Part shown: piece by piece, positions 1 to 6,790 of the stretch
Position numbering within the stretch: the first letter of the stretch is position 1
Layout of the letters: each line of letters begins with the position of its first letter
Assembly: GCA_946481265.1 (NCBI GenBank)
Contig: CAMLNE010000168.1
Location: forward strand, 1 to 8,968
Length of the DNA stretch: 8,968 bases
From: an uncultured Panacagrimonas sp.
GTDB taxonomy: Bacteria > Pseudomonadota > Gammaproteobacteria > Nevskiales > Nevskiaceae
Direction: 5' to 3'
Notes under the pieces: generated by a model
Told to the model about the DNA's origin: nothing
What the model saw: the letters and a program-made list of their open reading frames with translations, nothing else
The model's database searches: none
Program-made: the position numbers and the translations under genes

Positions 1-8
1 TTTGCCTT

Positions 9-26
9 GGCCGTTCCCGAACGGCC
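9..26. terminator. Short perfect hairpin past the GH3 stop, possible terminator
   Basis: A perfect 7-bp stem (GGCCGTT / AACGGCC) closes a 4-base loop about 70 bases beyond the stop codon of the minus-strand GH3 gene. It could end that transcript, but no run of T follows on either strand, so it does not look like a classic intrinsic terminator. In DNA this GC-rich, short hairpins also arise by chance. The rest of positions 1-97 shows no gene that I can support. Confidence 0.2.
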
Positions 27-97
27 CGAGCGGCCCGATCGCGGATTCCAGCCGGCTGCGCGCAGGTCCTGCGCCGGCCGGCCGCGTGGATGTCTGC

Positions 98-2245
98 TTA
101 TCCCTGCAGCTGCACCGATGTGCGCAGCAGTTGCGCGCGATCGGCGCAGGGGCCGACCAGGATCTCGACTTCACCGGGCTCGAATACCGGTGTCAGGTCC
201 AGCCCGGGGAAGCGCAGTTCGCGGGCGGGCAGCGAGAACTCGACCGTGCCGGCCTGGCCCGGCTCGAGGTGGATCTTCGCGAAGCGGCGCAGTTCGAGCA
301 GTGGGCGGGCGACGCTGGCCAGCGTGTCGCGCGTGAACAGGAAGACCGTCTCCTCCGCTGCGCGCGCGCCCTCGTTGCTTACCCGGACCGTTACCCGCAG
401 CGTCTGCGGCTCGGCCGGGTGGTCGGGTGCGACTTGCAGCGCCGACAGGCGCATGCAGCCGTAGCCCAGGCCATGGCCGAAGGGGTAGAGCGGATCGTTG
501 GGGACGTCCAGGTACTTGCTGGTGTAGGAATCGGCCGGATTCATGGGGCGACCGCTCGGACGCTGGCCGTGGAAGATCGGCACCTGGCCCAGTGCGCGCG
601 GCCATGTGATGGGCGTACGACCGCTCGGCGAGACGCGTCCGCCGAGCACGTCGGCGATCGCGTTGCCTGCTTCGCAACCAGGGAACCAGGCGGCGAGCAG
701 GGCGTCGACGTTTTCGGCCAGCCAGGGAACCAGCAGCGGGCGTCCCGAGAACAGGATCGCGATGACCGGGATGCCGCGGCCGCGCGCGCGCGCAATCGCG
801 GCCTGCGCCAGGGCCATCTGCGCACCGGGCAGACCAGGGCAGGCGCGGCTGGCGGCTTCGCCACTCATCGTCGCGCGCTCGCCCAGGCACAGGACCAGCG
901 CGTCCGCACCGTCGCAGAGCGCGGCCGCGGCCGCGATGCCGGTTTCATCGGCGTCGTCGATGGCCACGCCCGCGGCGTGGCGGATCTCGATGCCGGGCAG
1001 TCCCGCACGCAGGCCGGCGAGCACGCTCACCGGGTCATCGGCTTCGCCGGCTGCCCACCACGGGCCGCGCATCTCGGCCGCGGCGTCGGCCAGCGGACCG
1101 AGCAGGCACAGGCGTCGCAGGTCCGGACGCAGCGGCAGGGCCTGCGCCTCGTTGCGCAGCATCACGATCGCCAGCGTGCCCGCTTCGCGCGCCAGCCGGC
1201 GACGCGCCACGATCGCCGCGGCGGGTTCGGGCGTGGCGCCGCGCCGGTAGGGATCGTCGAACAGGCCGAGCCGTTCCTTCAGGCGCAGCACGCGGCGCAC
1301 GCTGGTGTCGATCTGCTGCATCGTCACCCGGCCGCGTTCGAGCGCGATCGGCAGCCCCTTGCGATAGGCGTCCGACATCATGTCGATGTCGACGCCGGCA
1401 TCCAGGGCCAGCACCGCCGCATCGACCAGGTCGGCGGCGACGCCGTGGTGGATGAGTTCGCCGATCGCGTTGTAGTCGCTGATCAGCACGCCCTCGAAAC
1501 CGAGCTTGCCGCGCAGATAGCCATCCAGCAGCGGCCGGTGCGCGGTCATGGGAATGCCGGCCAGATCGGTGAAGGCCGGCATGATGGCCGCCACACCGGC
1601 CGCGACCGCTGCCGCGAAGGGTGGCAGGTGCACCTCGTGCAGCGTGCGCTCGGAGATGTCGACCGAGGCGTAGTCGCGTCCGGCCGTCACCGGCCCGTAG
1701 GCGCAGAAGTGCTTGGCACAGGCGGCCAGCGCGTCCGGCGCGGCGAGATCGGCGGTCTGGAAGCCGCGCACCTTGGCTTGCGCCATCAGCTCGCCGAGCA
1801 GGGGGTCCTCGCCCGGACCTTCGGCGGTGCGGCCCCAGCGCGGATCGCGCGAGATGTCGAGCATCGGTGCAAAGGTCAGAGCCAGGCCATCCGCCGCGGC
1901 TTCGCGCGCCGCCTCGCGCGCGGTGCGCTCCCACAGGCCGGGATCGAAAACTGCGGCTTCCGCCAGGGGGATCGGAAACAAGCTGCGATGGCCATGGATG
2001 ATGTCCAGGCCGATCAGCAGCGGAATGCCGAGCCGCGACTGTTCCACCGCGATGCGCTGCGCCTCGTGCACGGGGCCTGCGCCGATCATGTTGAGCAGGT
2101 TTCCCACGCTGCCATCGCGGATCGACCCGCTGGAATCACCCGCGACGATCGGCCCCGTCACGGCGTCGCTCGCCGCGGTCATGGTCAGCTGGCCGAGCTT
2201 TTCGACCAGGGTCATCTCCTGGATCAGGCGTTCGATCCGACTCAT
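98..2245 (-). CDS. bglX: GH3 beta-glucosidase, BglX type, cytoplasmic form
   Basis: A 715-residue retaining glycoside hydrolase of family 3, expected to release glucose from the non-reducing end of beta-glucosides or short beta-glucans. The barrel domain carries KHF (178-180), GRDY (189-192) and the nucleophile motif LISDYNAIGEL with Asp257. The second domain has MSGEAASR, where Glu463 is the likely acid/base. The BglX-style stretch SYTSKYLDVP..LYPFGHGLGY lies near 573-595, and a C-terminal FnIII-like domain follows to about 715. The start at 2245 is chosen because GAAGGA sits 9 bases before it; an ATG 11 codons further upstream has no ribosome site. Neither start gives a signal peptide, whereas E. 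coli BglX is periplasmic, so this form should be cytosolic. It diverges from a glucanase operon, which suggests beta-1,2-gluco-oligosaccharides (sophorose type) as substrate. Family certain; exact linkage inferred. Confidence 0.94.
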   Translation of the reverse strand: MSRIERLIQEMTLVEKLGQLTMTAASDAVTGPIVAGDSSGSIRDGSVGNLLNMIGAGPVHEAQRIAVEQSRLGIPLLIGLDIIHGHRSLFPIPLAEAAVFDPGLWERTAREAAREAAADGLALTFAPMLDISRDPRWGRTAEGPGEDPLLGELMAQAKVRGFQTADLAAPDALAACAKHFCAYGPVTAGRDYASVDISERTLHEVHLPPFAAAVAAGVAAIMPAFTDLAGIPMTAHRPLLDGYLRGKLGFEGVLISDYNAIGELIHHGVAADLVDAAVLALDAGVDIDMMSDAYRKGLPIALERGRVTMQQIDTSVRRVLRLKERLGLFDDPYRRGATPEPAAAIVARRRLAREAGTLAIVMLRNEAQALPLRPDLRRLCLLGPLADAAAEMRGPWWAAGEADDPVSVLAGLRAGLPGIEIRHAAGVAIDDADETGIAAAAALCDGADALVLCLGERATMSGEAASRACPGLPGAQMALAQAAIARARGRGIPVIAILFSGRPLLVPWLAENVDALLAAWFPGCEAGNAIADVLGGRVSPSGRTPITWPRALGQVPIFHGQRPSGRPMNPADSYTSKYLDVPNDPLYPFGHGLGYGCMRLSALQVAPDHPAEPQTLRVTVRVSNEGARAAEETVFLFTRDTLASVARPLLELRRFAKIHLEPGQAGTVEFSLPARELRFPGLDLTPVFEPGEVEILVGPCADRAQLLRTSVQLQG

Positions 2246-2364
2246 GGGATGCGGTCCTTCAACATGGCTTCGGAGCATGATAGGTCGGTGCCGGCAAATC
2301 GCCTTCGCGCCGAAACGAAGTCAGAATCGCGGCCGGGAAGGCATGCGCGGGCGGAGAGCAGGTG
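2246..2364. promoter_or_regulatory. Divergent intergenic region, presumed promoters for GH3 and the operon
   Basis: This 119-bp gap separates the minus-strand GH3 gene from the plus-strand four-gene operon, so both promoters should lie here. I see no strong sigma-70 boxes. TTCAAC at 2258 with TAGGTC 17 bases later is a weak plus-strand candidate, and TATCAT (complement of 2277-2282 region) is a weak minus-strand -10 without a convincing -35. Ribosome sites are visible at both ends: GAAGGA before the GH3 ATG, and GGAGAG (2353-2358) before the GH144 ATG. Shared control of both directions by one regulator is likely from the layout but not shown. Confidence 0.5.
2303..2320. promoter_or_regulatory. 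Inverted repeat in the divergent region, possible operator
   Basis: CTTCG and CGAAG form 5-base arms separated by 8 bases, with a nested TTCG-CGC-CGAA palindrome sharing the left arm. It lies midway between the two divergent start codons, where an operator controlling both directions would sit. No regulator gene is in the window, and the arms are short, so a chance match is quite possible. Confidence 0.22.
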
Positions 2365-3678
2365 ATGCAGGAAGAGCACGCTGGAGCGCTGCGGCCATCG
2401 GACGAGGTGGAGGACCCGGCCGCCCTGCTGCAGTGTTCCGACGAGGTCCTGATCGACCGCGTGCAGCGCACGACGTTCCGCTTTTTCTGGGAGGGCGCGC
2501 ATCCGCAGAGCGGCCTGGCGCCCGACCGTCGTTCGCGCCGTGCAGCGCCGGCCGACGACCTGGTCGCGATCGGGGGCTCCGGGTTCGGCGTGATGGCGCT
2601 GATCGTCGCGGTGGAGCGCGGCTGGGTCTCGCGCGACGCCGCACTGGAACGGCTCGATCGCATGCTCGGCGTGCTGTGCCGCGCGACGCGCCACCACGGC
2701 GCATTCCCGCATTTCATGGACGGGCGCGACGGCCGCACCATTCCCTTCATCGAGAAGGACGACGGCGGCGACCTGGTGGAGACGGCGCTGCTGATGCAGG
2801 GCCTGCTGTGCGCGCGCGAGTACTTCGATCGCGACGATCCGCGCGAAGGCGCGGTCCGCAGTCGCATCACCGGACTGTGGGAGACGGTGGAGTGGGATTG
2901 GTATGCGCGCGGGCGCGAGGTGCTGTACTGGCACTGGAGCCCGCGGCACGGCTGGGCGATGAACCACGAGATCCACGGCTGGAACGAGTGCCTGAGCACC
3001 TACGCGCTGGCGGCCTCGGCACCACGGCATGCGATCGCGCCGCAGGTCTATCACCGCGGCTATGCCTCCGGTCCCGACTTCCGGAACGGCCAGCGCTACT
3101 ACGGCATCGAACTGCCGCTCGGGCGGCCCTACGGCGGCCCCCTGTTCTTCGCCCACTACTCGTTCTGCGCGCTGGATCCGCGCGGCCTGAAGGATCGCTA
3201 CGCGGACTACTGGGAGCTGTGCCGGCGCCAGGTGCAGATCCAGCACGCGCACTGCCTGGCCAATCCCGGCGGCTTTCGCGGCTACGGCGCGGCCTGCTGG
3301 GGCCTGACCGCCAGCGACGATCCCGACGGCTACAGCGCGCACGCGCCGGACAACGACAACGGCACGATCTCGCCGACGGCCGCACTGTCGAGCCTGCCGT
3401 ACGCGCCGCACGAGGTGGTGCAGGCGCTGCGCGGCTTCCTGGCGCGCCATGGCGACAGGCTGTGGGGCCGGTTCGGCTTCATGGATGCGTTCTGCGAATC
3501 GCGCGACTGGGTTGCCGACACCTGGCTGGCGATCGACCAGGGCCCGATCGTGGTGATGATGGAGAACCATCGCAGCGGCCTGCTGTGGAACCTGTTCATG
3601 CGCGTGCCGGAGGTGCGCGACGGTCTGCGCCGCCTGGGTTTCACCAGCCCGCACCTGGGCGACGGGGCGCCCACTTGA
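2365..3678 (+). CDS. GH144-type beta-1,2-glucanase (glycoamylase-domain protein)
   Basis: A 437-residue protein of the glycoamylase-domain (PF10091/COG5368) group that includes GH144 endo-beta-1,2-glucanases and sophorose-releasing enzymes. Motifs run in family order: TTFRFFWEG (36-44), AIGGSGFGVMAL (69-79), the acidic cluster DDGGDLVETALL (132-143), WETVEWDWY (172-180), NHEIHGWNE (200-208), the RPYGGPLFFAHYSF region (254-267), and AIDQGPIVVMMEN (389-401). Acidic residues D132, D136, E139, E208 and D391 match, in spacing, those I recall as important in the Chitinophaga pinensis enzyme (memory, unchecked). ATG 2365 is preferred over the adjacent GTG 2362 because GGAG lies 8 bases upstream. No signal peptide is visible, so it should act in the cytoplasm, unlike the exported GH144 enzymes of Bacteroidetes. 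It is the first gene of the operon and overlaps the GH15 gene by 4 bases. Older databases may simply call it 'glucoamylase'; endo versus exo action cannot be told here. Confidence 0.87.
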   Translation: MQEEHAGALRPSDEVEDPAALLQCSDEVLIDRVQRTTFRFFWEGAHPQSGLAPDRRSRRAAPADDLVAIGGSGFGVMALIVAVERGWVSRDAALERLDRMLGVLCRATRHHGAFPHFMDGRDGRTIPFIEKDDGGDLVETALLMQGLLCAREYFDRDDPREGAVRSRITGLWETVEWDWYARGREVLYWHWSPRHGWAMNHEIHGWNECLSTYALAASAPRHAIAPQVYHRGYASGPDFRNGQRYYGIELPLGRPYGGPLFFAHYSFCALDPRGLKDRYADYWELCRRQVQIQHAHCLANPGGFRGYGAACWGLTASDDPDGYSAHAPDNDNGTISPTAALSSLPYAPHEVVQALRGFLARHGDRLWGRFGFMDAFCESRDWVADTWLAIDQGPIVVMMENHRSGLLWNLFMRVPEVRDGLRRLGFTSPHLGDGAPT

Positions 3679-4997
3679 GCGAGCCGCTCGAGGCCTGGAT
3701 CGAGCGGCAGCTGTGCATTTCGGCGCAGGCGATGCTGCGCGGCATCTCGCCGGTGGAGCTGGTCAAGCAGCGACCCGGTTTCGGCCAGACCGTGGGCGCC
3801 GTGCATGGCGCGATCGTGGCCTCGCCGGTGCTCGCCGACTGGGATCCGGAACCGGATTACTTCTTCCACTGGTACCGCGATTCGGCCATCGTCGTCGACG
3901 CGCTGCGACTCCTGCACTGCGACGGACGACTCGGTGACGAGGCGATCGTGCATCTCGGCGATTTCGTGCGCTTCAGCCTGGACCTGAAGCGGCTCGATGG
4001 ACGCGCGCTGCCACCGGCAGCCCTGCGTCGTGCCGGGGTCGCGCCGGACTTCCTGCGCTTCCTGCGTGGCGAGGACGAACTCGCCCAGGTCCACGGCGAT
4101 GCGGTGCTGGCCGATACGCGGGTCAACCCGGACGGTTCGCTCGACACCTCGAAATGGGCGCGTCCGCAGTTCGACGGCGCGCCGCTGCGCGCGCTCGCGC
4201 TGCTGCGCTGGCTGCGCGATACGCCCCTCGACGCGGCCCTTGGCGAACCGCTCGCCCGGCTGCTGCGCGGTGATGTGGAGTTCACGCTCCGCCACTGGCA
4301 CCAGCCCTGCGTCGACATCTGGGAGGAAGAGCACGGCCTGCACTACTACACCCTGCGCGTGTCGGCAGCCGCCCTGGAATCCGCGGCGGCCTGGTTGCGC
4401 TGCATCGGCGCGGAATCCGCGGCGCGCGACTGCACGGTGCAGGCGGCGGCCGCGCTGGGGCGGCTCGACGGCTTTTGGCTCGAGCAGGAGGGTCACTACC
4501 GCTCGCGACGGCTGGAATCGGGCGCGCGCTCGGCCAAGGAACTCGACATCGCGGTGATCTTCGCGGCCATCCATGTCGACGCCCAAAGCGGTGCGCATTC
4601 GGTGCGCGACCCGCGCATGCAGGCGACGCTGCGGCGTCTGGATGCGTTCTTCGGCGATGCCTACGCGATCAACCGCGGTCGTGACGCGGGCCCCGCGATG
4701 GGCCGCTATCCGGGTGATGTCTACCACTCCGGCGGCGCGTACTACTTCTCCACCCTGGCCGCCGCCGAGTTCTGCTTTCGTGCGGCCGCGGCGGGCGAGC
4801 CGCGCCGCGCGGACTGGTGCGCGCGTGGCGATGCCTACCTTTCGACGGTGCGCGAGTACACACCGGCCGACGGCGCGCTATCCGAGCAGTTCGACCAGCA
4901 CGACGGCCGGCAGACCTCGGCGCGTCACCTGACCTGGAGCTATGCCGCCTTCATCTCCTGCGCCGCGGCGCGACGCCGGGCACGCGCCGCATCATGA
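3675..4997 (+). CDS. GH15 glucoamylase-like alpha-glucosidase
   Basis: A 440-residue inverting exo-glucosidase of family 15, close in motif to fungal glucoamylases. The (alpha/alpha)6-barrel shows DYFFHWYRDSAIV (61-73; Arg68-Asp69 bind the terminal sugar), WARPQFDGAPLRALAL (161-176), DIWEEEHG (214-221; Glu217 is the expected general acid), GRYPGDVYHSGGAYYFSTLAAAEF (343-366) and LSEQFDQHDG..SARHLTWSYAA (402-425; Glu404 is the expected base). There is no signal peptide and no starch-binding domain. The start is TTG 3675, because the family's N-terminal helix (AWIERQL, 7-13) lies before the first in-frame ATG at 3732; the TTG shares TTGA with the GH144 stop. GGGG lies 7 bases upstream as a weak ribosome site. 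It removes alpha-linked glucose; whether alpha-1,4 or alpha-1,6 is preferred cannot be read from sequence. Its place between a beta-1,2-glucanase and a transporter makes a mixed-linkage glucan more likely than starch. Confidence 0.93.
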   Translation: MSEPLEAWIERQLCISAQAMLRGISPVELVKQRPGFGQTVGAVHGAIVASPVLADWDPEPDYFFHWYRDSAIVVDALRLLHCDGRLGDEAIVHLGDFVRFSLDLKRLDGRALPPAALRRAGVAPDFLRFLRGEDELAQVHGDAVLADTRVNPDGSLDTSKWARPQFDGAPLRALALLRWLRDTPLDAALGEPLARLLRGDVEFTLRHWHQPCVDIWEEEHGLHYYTLRVSAAALESAAAWLRCIGAESAARDCTVQAAAALGRLDGFWLEQEGHYRSRRLESGARSAKELDIAVIFAAIHVDAQSGAHSVRDPRMQATLRRLDAFFGDAYAINRGRDAGPAMGRYPGDVYHSGGAYYFSTLAAAEFCFRAAAAGEPRRADWCARGDAYLSTVREYTPADGALSEQFDQHDGRQTSARHLTWSYAAFISCAAARRRARAAS

Positions 4998-6790
4998 GTG
5001 AGCCAGCCTCCGCCCCGGCCACCGCCGCGCACGCCGCCCCGGTGGTGCAGACCGGCCTGCTGCGCCAGCTGGTGTCGATCGGCAAGGCGCTGTACGCCTC
5101 CGCGGTGGGCCGGGCGCTGCTGCTGCTCGGCATCGGCATCGTCGTGGTGGTCGGTGCCACCACCTACGGGCAGCTGCGCCTGAACAGCTGGAACAAGGAT
5201 TTCTTCGACGCCCTGTCGCGCCGCGACATGCGCGACTTCGTCTTCCAGCTCGGCGTCTTCTTCATCATCGCGGGCGTGCTGCTGGTGCTGAACGTGGGGC
5301 AGCGCTGGCTGGTCGAGACGCTCAAGCTGCGCCTGCGCGAGGGGCTGGTGCGCGATCTGGTCGGCCACTGGATGCTGCCGCGGCGGGCGTTCTGGCTGGC
5401 GCAGGCCGGCGCCATGGGCGTCAACCCCGACCAGCGCATGCACGATGACGCGCGCAATCTCTGCGACATGTCCGCCGACCTCAGCGTGGGCCTGCTCCAG
5501 GCTTCGATCCTGTTCGTCTCCTTCGCCGGCGTGCTGTGGGTGATTTCCGCCGACTTCAGCCTGCACATCGGCGGCCGGGACTACGCCGTGCCCGGCTTCA
5601 TGGTGTGGGCCGCGGTGCTGTACGCGGCGCTCGGCTCGCTGCTCAGCTACTGGGTGGGACGCAGCCTGGTCGGCCGCAACGCCGAGCGCTACGAGCGCGA
5701 GGCCGACCTGCGGGTCTCGCTGGTGCGCGTCAACGAGCACCTCGACGGCATCTCGCTGGCCGGTGGCGAGGCCGACGAGCGCCGCCGCGTGGAGCGCCAC
5801 CTCGACGACCTGCTCGAGGCCGCGCGCCGGCTGGTGCTGGGACTGACCCACCTGACCTGGGTCACCGCCGGCTTCGGCTGGATGACCACGGTGGCGCCGA
5901 TCCTGGTGGCCGCGCCGCTCTACTTCTCCGGCAAGGTCTCGTTCGGCGGCCTGATGATGGCGGCCGCCGCGTTCACGCAGGCGCAGTCCTCGCTGCGCTG
6001 GTTCGTCGACAACTTCAGCATCCTGGCGGACTGGCGCGCCACCTTGCTGCGCGTCGCGAGCTTCCGCCAGGCGCTCACGACCGACCACGAGAGCAGGCAC
6101 GACGCCACCCGCATCGAATACCGCAAGGGGTCGGCCGGGCGCCTGCAGATCGATTCGCTGCAGGTGGAGTCGCCGACCGGGCGCGACTGCCTGCAGGAGC
6201 GCTCGCTGGTCGTGGAGGCCGGCGAGCGGGTGCTGATCGTCGGTGCGCCGGGCACGGCCAAGACGCAGTTGTTCCGCGCGCTCGCGGGCCTGTCGCCCTG
6301 GGGCTCGGGCGTCATCCACCGGCCCGGCGACGAGCCGGTCTTCTACATGCCGCGCGGCACGCCCTATCTGCCACGGGGCACGCTGCGCGAGGTCCTGGCC
6401 TATCCGGCCAAGGCCACGGAATTCGACCCGTCCGCCTTCGTGCGGACCTTGTCCCGCCTGGGTCTGCAGCGGCTGGCACCGCTGCTCGACACCACGCGCC
6501 GCTGGGACCAGGAGCTGAGCCAGGATGAGCAGTTGACCCTGGCCTTTGCGCGCATCGTGCTGCAGGCGCCGCCCTGGGTGGTGATCGACGATGTGCTCGG
6601 AGCGCTCGACGAGGAAGGACTGCGCCGCGTGATCGACATCTTCGAGAAGGACCTGGTGAACACCGCGCTCGTCCACATCGGTCGTGCGGTGCAGGGGCGC
6701 GACCCGCTGTTCTCGCGCGTGGTGCACCTGGTACGGGCGGCGGATGCCGATGGCGCATCGCGCGACGCGCAGGACGAGGGCCGGTCATGA
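4994..6790 (+). CDS. Fused ABC protein, SbmA/YddA-like (ABC_membrane_2), divergent ATPase motifs
   Basis: A 598-residue inner-membrane half-transporter with its nucleotide-binding domain fused after the membrane part. Hydrophobic segments lie near 35-58, 83-102, 163-186, 200-222 and 283-312. The family marker NPDQRMHDDARN is at 144-155. The ATPase domain starts near 383. Its motifs are unusual: Walker A is GAPGTAKT (417-424, Ala422 in place of the invariant Gly); the Q-loop region FYMPRGTPYLP (450-460) lacks Gln; the signature is LSQDEQ (508-513) instead of LSGGQ or LSxGEQ; Walker B is VVIDDVLGALD (529-539, Asp533 for the catalytic Glu); the H-loop is HIGRAV (Arg564 for His). The ATG shares ATGA with the GH15 stop; no clear ribosome site is present, so coupling is expected. 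The substrate may be the glucan handled by its neighbours, but SbmA-type proteins also move peptides. Family call firm; transport direction and ATP use uncertain. Confidence 0.92.
   Translation: MSEPASAPATAAHAAPVVQTGLLRQLVSIGKALYASAVGRALLLLGIGIVVVVGATTYGQLRLNSWNKDFFDALSRRDMRDFVFQLGVFFIIAGVLLVLNVGQRWLVETLKLRLREGLVRDLVGHWMLPRRAFWLAQAGAMGVNPDQRMHDDARNLCDMSADLSVGLLQASILFVSFAGVLWVISADFSLHIGGRDYAVPGFMVWAAVLYAALGSLLSYWVGRSLVGRNAERYEREADLRVSLVRVNEHLDGISLAGGEADERRRVERHLDDLLEAARRLVLGLTHLTWVTAGFGWMTTVAPILVAAPLYFSGKVSFGGLMMAAAAFTQAQSSLRWFVDNFSILADWRATLLRVASFRQALTTDHESRHDATRIEYRKGSAGRLQIDSLQVESPTGRDCLQERSLVVEAGERVLIVGAPGTAKTQLFRALAGLSPWGSGVIHRPGDEPVFYMPRGTPYLPRGTLREVLAYPAKATEFDPSAFVRTLSRLGLQRLAPLLDTTRRWDQELSQDEQLTLAFARIVLQAPPWVVIDDVLGALDEEGLRRVIDIFEKDLVNTALVHIGRAVQGRDPLFSRVVHLVRAADADGASRDAQDEGRS

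Noticed and set aside
2246..2278. GH3 start at 2278, adding 11 residues
   Set aside because: No ribosome site precedes it, whereas the ATG at 2245 has GAAGGA at good distance and begins directly with the conserved family N-terminus (RIERLIQEMTLVEKLGQL).
2..2365. A 787-codon plus-strand open frame opposite the GH3 gene
   Set aside because: Its translation is Arg/Gln/His/Ala-rich with no recognisable motif, and the opposite strand has a full, motif-complete GH3. Long antisense frames are common in DNA this GC-rich.
2242..3654. A 470-codon minus-strand open frame opposite the GH144 gene
   Set aside because: It overlaps the GH3 start and the intergenic region and has the composition of an antisense shadow; the plus strand has clear GH144 motifs.
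1713..3674. Apparent 5' extension of the GH15 frame back to 1713
   Set aside because: The extra 654 codons read antisense through GH3 and out of frame through GH144, and show no family similarity. The GH15 protein proper begins at TTG 3675.
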